NCBI GenBank assembly: GCA_034620365.1
Contig: JAQGEQ010000177.1
Coordinates: forward strand, 248,001-312,000
Length of the DNA stretch: 64,000 nucleotides
Direction: 5' to 3'
From: Pegea sp. RAD2-039
Taxonomy: Eukaryota > Chordata > Thaliacea > Salpida > Salpidae
The notes under the pieces are model-generated. The model ran no database searches, was not told the DNA's origin, and worked only from the letters and a program-made list of their open reading frames with translations. Both the position numbers and the translations under genes were made by a program. Below are positions 57,113 through 64,000 of this stretch, in pieces (position 1 is the first letter of the stretch; the number at the start of each line of letters is the position of its first letter).

Positions 57113-60100
57113 TATCGGTTACAATATGATAAAAGCAAAACTTTTAGATTTTAGAAAAATTCTTATTTTGTAAGCTTTAGATTTTGAATAAAGAAATTTT
57201 TAGTAGATACTGTTATAAATTGTTGTACATCTTTGAAATTAGTTGTGTGTATAATTGTTCTTATAAGATATTTAAAGAAAGCCTCAGATTGAGTTTATTA
57301 AAACGCCTTTTAATAAGTATTTCAAAAGCTTGATTTTACTTAAGTTTTACTTTTATATTTTCATAAGCAAAAATAAAATAAAGTGTTAACTGATTTCAAA
57401 AAAAGCTGTAACTGACCGATAACTTAAAAATTTAACAAGTTGTTTTAATTAAATAATCAGTTCTAGATGCTTAAGTAATTTATACCATTAAGTACAGCTT
57501 ATATTTATGAAAACACGTTTTTGCAGCTTAATTTTACCAGCCGAGAAGTTCTATAAACAAGATTTGTTCATCCTCACTTCTTATAGTAAATTTGTCTGCT
57601 CTAAATGAGTTTTATTGATGTTTCTATTAAAACAGTATTATAAAAAATCTGATAACATGGTATCCAGAACACCAGCTTTATTCAAATGATACAAATTAAA
57701 TTTTTAAAGACGGTCAGACACATAATGAATTAGTTGATATCAAATTACAAACTTAAAATGAAATTACAACTGAACTATTCAATTATCAAATAATATTCAC
57801 GATTTTTTTAACCTAAGCCTTTTTAAAAATTTATATCGTTTAAAATGTAGGACTAAGTTTCTTTATCAGACTATTACTTAGCTGTAAAATGCAAACATGA
57901 GTTGATTTCGAAATAAACCTTCTAATATTTTTTTTCATTTATTTACTTTTAAAGAAATCATTTAATGACTTAAATAAATAAATAAACATTTTACGATCTG
58001 TAATCCTGTTTGTTATTGATTACATATTTCAAAAGAGCTTTTTTAGTTAAAGCAATAAACATCTAAAATAATTTGAATAATAAAATTTAAACCATTCAAA
58101 AGCATTTAAAGTTGTACGAGAATCGAATCAAAAATTTCATACAAAATTGAAGGTAATAAACAGGAAATACTGAAAATGACACAACCGGAAACATGTTGTC
58201 ACATTTTCTATTTTATTTCCAGCTAGATGACTTCAATGAAGAAATTTTACTTTTCAATTTCCTGGTTTATGAAAATAAAAAAATTTGAGAAGTGTTTTCA
58301 TATTCAAAGCAATTCACTTTCATATATATTTTTGATTTTATACAAACTTCAACTTTTGTAAATCAATTAGCTTTGCACTATTAGTTAAGCACGTTTTAGA
58401 GATATGAGTTTTTTCTCTTTCAATTGTTTATTTTCATTTAAGTTGCTTTAGTTTAAAAATAAACTTTTACTTAAAAGTTTAGGTTTAAATGTTAACATGC
58501 TTGTCTACAGAAACATTAGCAAACTTAACAAATAAATCTTATTTGTACAAACCAATTTAAATCAGACAATATTTTTAGATGTTTGTAAAATCAGTAAAAA
58601 CTTTTAAAAGCAATTCTTTATGCAAATAAAGGTTTTCCGCGGTTGTTTTACATTTTAATAAAAAGTTATCTATAATCTAATCTTCGATGAAAATTTTAAG
58701 TTTAAAGCAGTTCATATTCGAGATAGATGGCTTTAAACGCTCTTTATAAATACATTAAAAGATCTGTTTTTAAAAATGTTTCTATAAAAAACGTTTATCT
58801 TTATCAAATAGTTCTAACAGAAATATGGATATATTAACTTTCTTTTACTTATACACTTTGTTTGTTTCTTTTAGATCCTAAATTCAATCATTATTTGCAA
58901 TTATCCTTACCAAAAAACGTTACAAACTCTTTTGACATGGTTCTGTTAGATATAACATTTTCTTAAAGCTATATAATGTTTAGTTCCAGCACTTATTATA
59001 TTTTCAAATTCAGCTAAATAATTCAGAAATTAAGTTGTTTGTTTTCGCTCATGTACCACATATTTTATGACAAAAATGTTAGTTTTTTTTCAGATTTTCT
59101 ATTCTAATTTTATCTAAACATTTATTTAGAAATTTAACTTCCTGACATACTCATCTGAAATCTTGACGACGAATATAATTTTGTTAGGTTACACATAAAT
59201 CAAACAACAATAAAATAATCTTATGTTTGAAAAGTTTGTAAAACCACTAATTTTTTATTAGCCCTTTGTTTAGGTAGACTTTAAAAACATATTTCCCTTG
59301 AAAGTTTGTTTAAATTTTTGAATAAAGTAATTAAATCATATTTAAGTAATCTCTCATTAATAAATTTTGTACTTACTTAGGTCTAGCTTGAATAAAGATA
59401 ATGTTCTTGTTAGATAAATTAAAGTTTATGAAAGTTTATCTCATAAAGTTTTAAATAATTTATACCGTTAAAATATTTAAATTTTTAAGCTAACAGTTGT
59501 GAAATGAGAGTTGAAGCTAAAAAGTATCACAACTAAAATATTAGAGACTTTTTCATAATTTAAAAGTTCAAATTTTAACCAAAATTTGTGCTATGAAGTT
59601 TTTATTTACTAGTATTTGTGTTGAAAATTTATTATGTTAAAAAGAATCAAAACAAACATTTGTAAAATTGATCATAAGAGTTTGTTTTAACTGAAATGTT
59701 TTTTGAAAATTTTCTTGTACCTTAAAAAAAGATCCTTTTCATCTATAACTTAGTTTATTTAACTAGATAAACTTTTTTTAAACTATTATTACAAAAAAAT
59801 TCCCTTAAAAAGCAGACTTGAAAGTTTTTGTTTTTTGTATAAATTCAGGAATTTCCAAATTAGAGTTTTAATTTATAAATATCAAGTATTTCATCCAATC
59901 GTGATATTACAAAATATTAGCAAATGTTTCACTTTGCTAGTATTGATTAAAAACTATCGGAATGTCAAGCAGTTAAAAATACTTGAATTTAATTCCATTG
60001 ACAAATTGTATCAATGAATTATCACTAATATTATTTTAAAAAAGTACAACATTTCCTTTATAACAAATAGTTAATAAGTCTAAGACTTGAAGTAACTTAT

Positions 60101-61667
60101 AAAAATTAATACTTTTACTGTGACAGTTTTATAAAGTAGTAAAATTAAAATATCATTTTCAAGTTATTTTTTCGGTATAATTGTACTATAACTTGACTAT
60201 AAGTGATTTAAAATTAATAGACTTGTTAAAGCTAAATAGGATATAAAGATGATGTAGTGTATGTGTTTCTGAATTTCTAAATATTCAAAGTGAAAGTCGT
60301 ATCACTTGTAACATCAAATATTACATGATTTTTAACAGAAATTGAAATACAACTACATTCTTTCAAATATATATTTATCAAAATGGATCTTTATCTTAAC
60401 TTTCAAATTTGCAAAAGTTTAAGATGTCTATAAATAAAACTATTCAATTATAATCATGTATAATATCCGAACATCGAAATTACGAGACACTATTTGGAGA
60501 ATTGATCTAACTGCCATAATCAAATTAAATCTATCTATGTGAACAAATCTAACATTACTATTAATCTATACACAAGAGAATAGAATGTTGTGAGCTTTTC
60601 TAACTTCTGGTACGTTGCGGAAACAGTTTCACTAACTGAAGCGAGTAATACCTTCCTTTATAAGTACAAACATAAACAGAGGTGTCTACCCTCACAATCC
60701 GGTTTATTATTGATTTAGCAAACTCAAGGCTGCTTGATTTTGTAGTAAGGTACACCATTAGCCCCAATTTCAATTAGAATAATTTGGGAACTTATTGATT
60801 ACACATACAAGCAAGAAAATTGGGAAGAACAAAATAAAAAGGGTTGACTGACTGTTTAATGAAATTGTTCGAATTAATTACAAAAATAAAACGCAAAATT
60901 GGGCTTTAATCGAGAAAATTTCCAGATTTCTAATTATAAATTGGTTCGAATATGAACTAGTAACCAAGAAAATTGGTTTCACTTGAAAAAGAGGACAACA
61001 GATAATAATTTGCGCAAAGTTAGCGGCTCGCATATATATGTGAGTGAATATCAATTATATGAGATAGAAACTGAATTAAGTGGTAAAAATAAGAGATTAC
61101 ATTTCAAGAAATTGTAGTTGTGCGAAATATGCTAATTTAATGGTCTATTTAAAGGTAGCAGGTTTTGAAAGGTTCAGGTTTTTGTACAAACAAAATTTTA
61201 TACATTTATCTGTATAAATATCACTATAGGTTAATCACTTCTATTTATTAAATTCAGGAAGGTAGTACAAAGAGAAAAATCTTACGAAGCATTCAGTTTT
61301 TTAAATGAAACTTTTTATCAGCATTTTGTTGTAGAAATCAGGAAAAAGTTACTTCCTGTTTAGAAGGCACAAAGTGGGTTTTAGGGTATATATATCGAGG
61401 TGTTATTTACAGGAGCATAATACAAAACAAAGTACTAATTATCTCAATTTTAATGAAGGAATGGTTATAGTAAAGTTGACTTTTGTAAGTCTTAATGATC
61501 AAGATCGGACAGAGCTTCCGCAGCGTGAATGCTTGTGAAAATAACAGATTTTAAAGTTATTGAGAGTTATGTGGGAACAAAAATAAACAAAATCAGTAGT
61601 CCTAATAAGATCGACTAAAAAATAGAGATAATAATAAAGATTGGTGAAAAGGAGGTGATGATTTGAT
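57113..61667. other. Long AT-rich intergenic stretch
   Basis: About 4.5 kb with no recognisable exon, RNA gene or repeat. The last part should contain the 3' UTR of the myosin gene (from 61667 downwards). Confidence 0.45.
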
Positions 61668-64000
61668 TCAAGATTCGTTTGGTGGAGCGGTATTAGTGGT
61701 TGATGAAGTTTCACTGTCACCATCTAAACCATCATCAGAGTTATCCAAGACTACATGTCGATATCGAGAAGTTTTACTTCGATAATCACCCCCTCCTCTC
61801 CTGATAAGAAATATTTGTTAGTTGGTTTTGAAATATGAATGAAAAATTGTTAATTTTGATGCCATCATTCGGTGTTTGAATATTATCTCTGCTAAAATGC
61901 AGTGATAATAAAAAAATCAATTTGAAAATCAGTGAAATCGATTTGTGATTAGTTTGCAACAGTCACTCATCTAACTGCTTTCATGCACGCATAAGTGATT
62001 TGAAAACAAAATTTCATCAAAAAAAAATGTGAGTGAGACAAGCGACAGGAGAAGAAATATAAATGAGGAAGCAGCTTTCAAACATCTTTTGCTCGCTTGT
62101 TGTTGTTGCATGCGATAATCAAAACATGAAAGGAAGTTTGTTGCTGGTTTGTTTTGTCTTTTTTTTTACCTCCTGCCATTTTATATCTTGTGATTTATTC
62201 TTCTTCATTGTCATCTTCATCAGAAGATGGAACTGCTGTTTTTCCTTTTGACATTTTTCCTTTGTAACCAAATCCACTACTCCTTTATTGTCGGTTTAAT
62301 GGGTTAGATTAACTTATTTTAACTTTAGAATTTTGGTTGAGCCAAAAAATAAAAACGGTTAATGTAGTAATTAGTCAGAATCATCTCAAGTTGTTATCAA
62401 AAAAGGAAATCTTGATGTTAAATGAGCAACAACAAATCAACTTAGAAAGAGGATTCCATCTTTTTCAGATGAAAGTTCCTATTTTAAGATGTCAAATGAA
62501 TCCCAAGATTTTGAGATTCAATCAACAAGTGATGAAAATGGACAAAAATAAGTTTGGGAAGAAGTGGAAAGTGAAATTTGATGCTTGGAATGATGAATGA
62601 CTTGGAAATAGTCACCTAAGTACAGCTGGCGAGTAACTTGCAGAATTTCTCCTACATAAACACCTTCAGATTGATTCGAGTAAAATATCAAATTACAAAA
62701 CGTTCCACAAACAGAATTGGATTTCAAAAAAGATGAAGAAAAAAAGAAGAAATTGAAGAAGCCGAAAAAGATGTTGACATGAATTGAGACCAACAAACAT
62801 TGCAGCTTAGTAGACAAACACACATGACAACAAAAACTCACCTCATCTTGCTGCGCAGTTGGTTATTTTCCCGCTGCAAGGTTTCGTTTTGTTCAGTTTG
62901 ATCATCTAACTCTCGTTGGATCTTGCGCTTGGCTGCATTGATACGAGAAACTTCTTCTTCAGCATCGTCTAGTTGACGTTTCAGAGCTTTGACTCTGGCA
63001 TTCACCTTATCAACCTACAAAGATCAACTTCGGTGAAGTGAGGGTCAGATTGATGATCTTTATCACCTGTTCCTTGGACTGATCAGCGAGCCTTCTCTCA
63101 TCATCCACTTGCTGAATGGAGTCTTTCAACTTCTTGTCCAATCTTCGGCACAACTTCTTAGCATCAGATCGCTCTCTAAAAAAACAATGTTAGAAAACTG
63201 ATCTCAAAAACAAGGAGAATCACAGAGCAAAGTCGGGACTTGTTTACAAGGATGAAGACTTTAATCAAACTATTTATCCTTTAAAAGAACGGACTTTTGG
63301 ATCTTTATAACAAAATCGGCTTATAAACAAGCTAAAACCTTTCGAGCAGAAACAAGAACTTAGAAAGAGTCTTGGATGCTGATATTACCTGACTTCAGCA
63401 TCAATTTGCTCTTCCAAACTAGCAATCTTCGATTCAAGGGATGCAATTGCGTTCTTCTGTTTAGTTCGGATTGTTTGCTCCATTTCACTCAATTTCAATT
63501 TCAACTCTTTGTTTTGACGTTCAAGATTAGATCGAGAATTTTCATGTTTCTGACTAGTAGATCGTTCAACTGACAACTCATTTTGAAGTTGATCATTTTG
63601 AGCCTAAAAAGATTAAAGATCAACCTCTGAAGATCATTTCATATCGACTGACCATTAATTTTCGGACACGTTCTTCCGCGATCTCACATTGCGATTCAAA
63701 TTCCTCTTTCTCTTCTTCCATGTCATTCAATTGGATCTCAAGTCGTCGCTTCTCGTCTTGATGGAGAGTCCTATCAACATCCAACCAATTACTAAATATT
63801 AACCCTCAACATCAAACCACTTACTTATCCTTCTGAGCATTAGAGAGCTCCTCCTGGAGGTCATCACGATCTGCATCAGCAGCGCGACGTTGTCTCTCGG
63901 ATGTAGCAAGTGATTCTTGGCACGCGATTAATTCTGCTTCGAAGTTTTTCGCTTTCTTCTCATTTTCACGAGCAGAGATGATTAAATCATCACGCGATTG
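61668..64000 (-). CDS. Non-muscle/smooth-type myosin II heavy chain, C-terminal rod end (partial)
   Basis: Minus strand, entering from the right edge. Exons: 64000-63825, 63770-63653, 63603-63389, 63175-63067, 63014-62842, then a last exon 61800-61668 (an alternative is listed separately). Phases agree and the frame is open. The protein is a heptad-repeat coiled coil matching the distal rod of non-muscle myosin [85 protein letters not shown]. It ends with a non-helical tail [18 protein letters not shown], then acidic and Ser/Thr-rich residues to TGA. This region drives bipolar filament assembly, and the tailpiece is where family members are regulated by phosphorylation. The motor head lies outside the window. 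These exons are more GC-rich than their surroundings. Confidence 0.94.
62195..62282 (-). CDS. Alternative last exon of the myosin II heavy chain gene
   Basis: Lies between the exon ending at 62842 and the distal last exon at 61800. Its acceptor (...ACAATAAAG) is weak in pyrimidines but gives exactly the right phase. From there the frame reads [20 protein letters not shown], then SDEDDNEEE and TAA. A glycine/basic stretch followed by an acidic CK2-like SSDEDD cluster is the standard design of myosin II non-helical tails, as in the distal exon, so a coincidence is unlikely. It would yield a shorter, more acidic tail isoform through use of an earlier polyadenylation site. Confidence 0.6.

Noticed and set aside
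62337..62841. Open frames on both strands within the myosin gene
   Set aside because: They lie in the intron between the rod exon and the alternative last exons and show no conserved motif.

Overview
The window is animal (metazoan) nuclear DNA. It is very AT-rich, and its genes are split by GT-AG introns of about 50 bp to 3.4 kb. The protein families are animal ones: SEC23, ERGIC1, LRR1, an SLC23-type transporter and a non-muscle/smooth-type myosin II tail. All three standard stop codons close the gene models, so the standard code applies. I cannot name the species. The composition, compact genes and non-LTR retrotransposon debris would suit a small-genome invertebrate.

Layout, left half. 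At 1-706 (-) is the N-terminal part of a multi-pass membrane protein that runs off the left edge. At 4.3-5.0 kb (-) is a three-exon RING-finger protein, with a broken copy of SEC23 exon 1 just beyond it at 3.87-4.19 kb. SEC23 (8.94-12.84 kb, +, 18 exons, 771 aa) and ERGIC1 (16.37-19.37 kb, +, 10 exons, 289 aa) follow. Both act in ER-to-Golgi traffic. A single-exon protein kinase-like gene with a lost DFG aspartate lies at 20.4-21.2 kb. The 21-28 kb stretch is mostly decayed repeats and a degenerate LRR1 paralogue. An intact intronless LRR1 homologue lies at 28.7-29.9 kb (-).

Layout, right half. An unrecognised six-exon gene (31.9-36.7 kb, +, 253 aa) precedes an SLC23-family transporter gene (38.76-42.82 kb, +, 13 exons, 678 aa). 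The transporter lies between two arms of a ~1.3 kb inverted repeat, and one arm sits inside the last intron of the unrecognised gene. A ~1.6 kb direct duplication (36.8-38.6 and 50.0-51.6 kb) differs by one SINE insertion, which gives a filled and an empty site. From 46 to 57 kb the DNA is a graveyard: LINE ORF1 and ORF2 pieces, a C2H2 zinc-finger pseudogene and a rearranged BTB pseudogene. The 3' end of a myosin II heavy chain gene enters from the right edge (64.0-61.7 kb, -) and shows two phase-compatible last exons.

Repeats. One non-LTR retrotransposon family (CR1/jockey-like reverse transcriptase) recurs at least eight times, mostly as 5'-truncated copies. Its 3' tail, with a small conserved hairpin, is shared by a tRNA-derived SINE, which suggests that the SINE uses the LINE machinery. 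I found no CRISPR array, no operon and no clearly new multi-gene system. The points most worth pursuing are the SINE/LINE pair, the alternative myosin tails, the pseudokinase and the unidentified gene.
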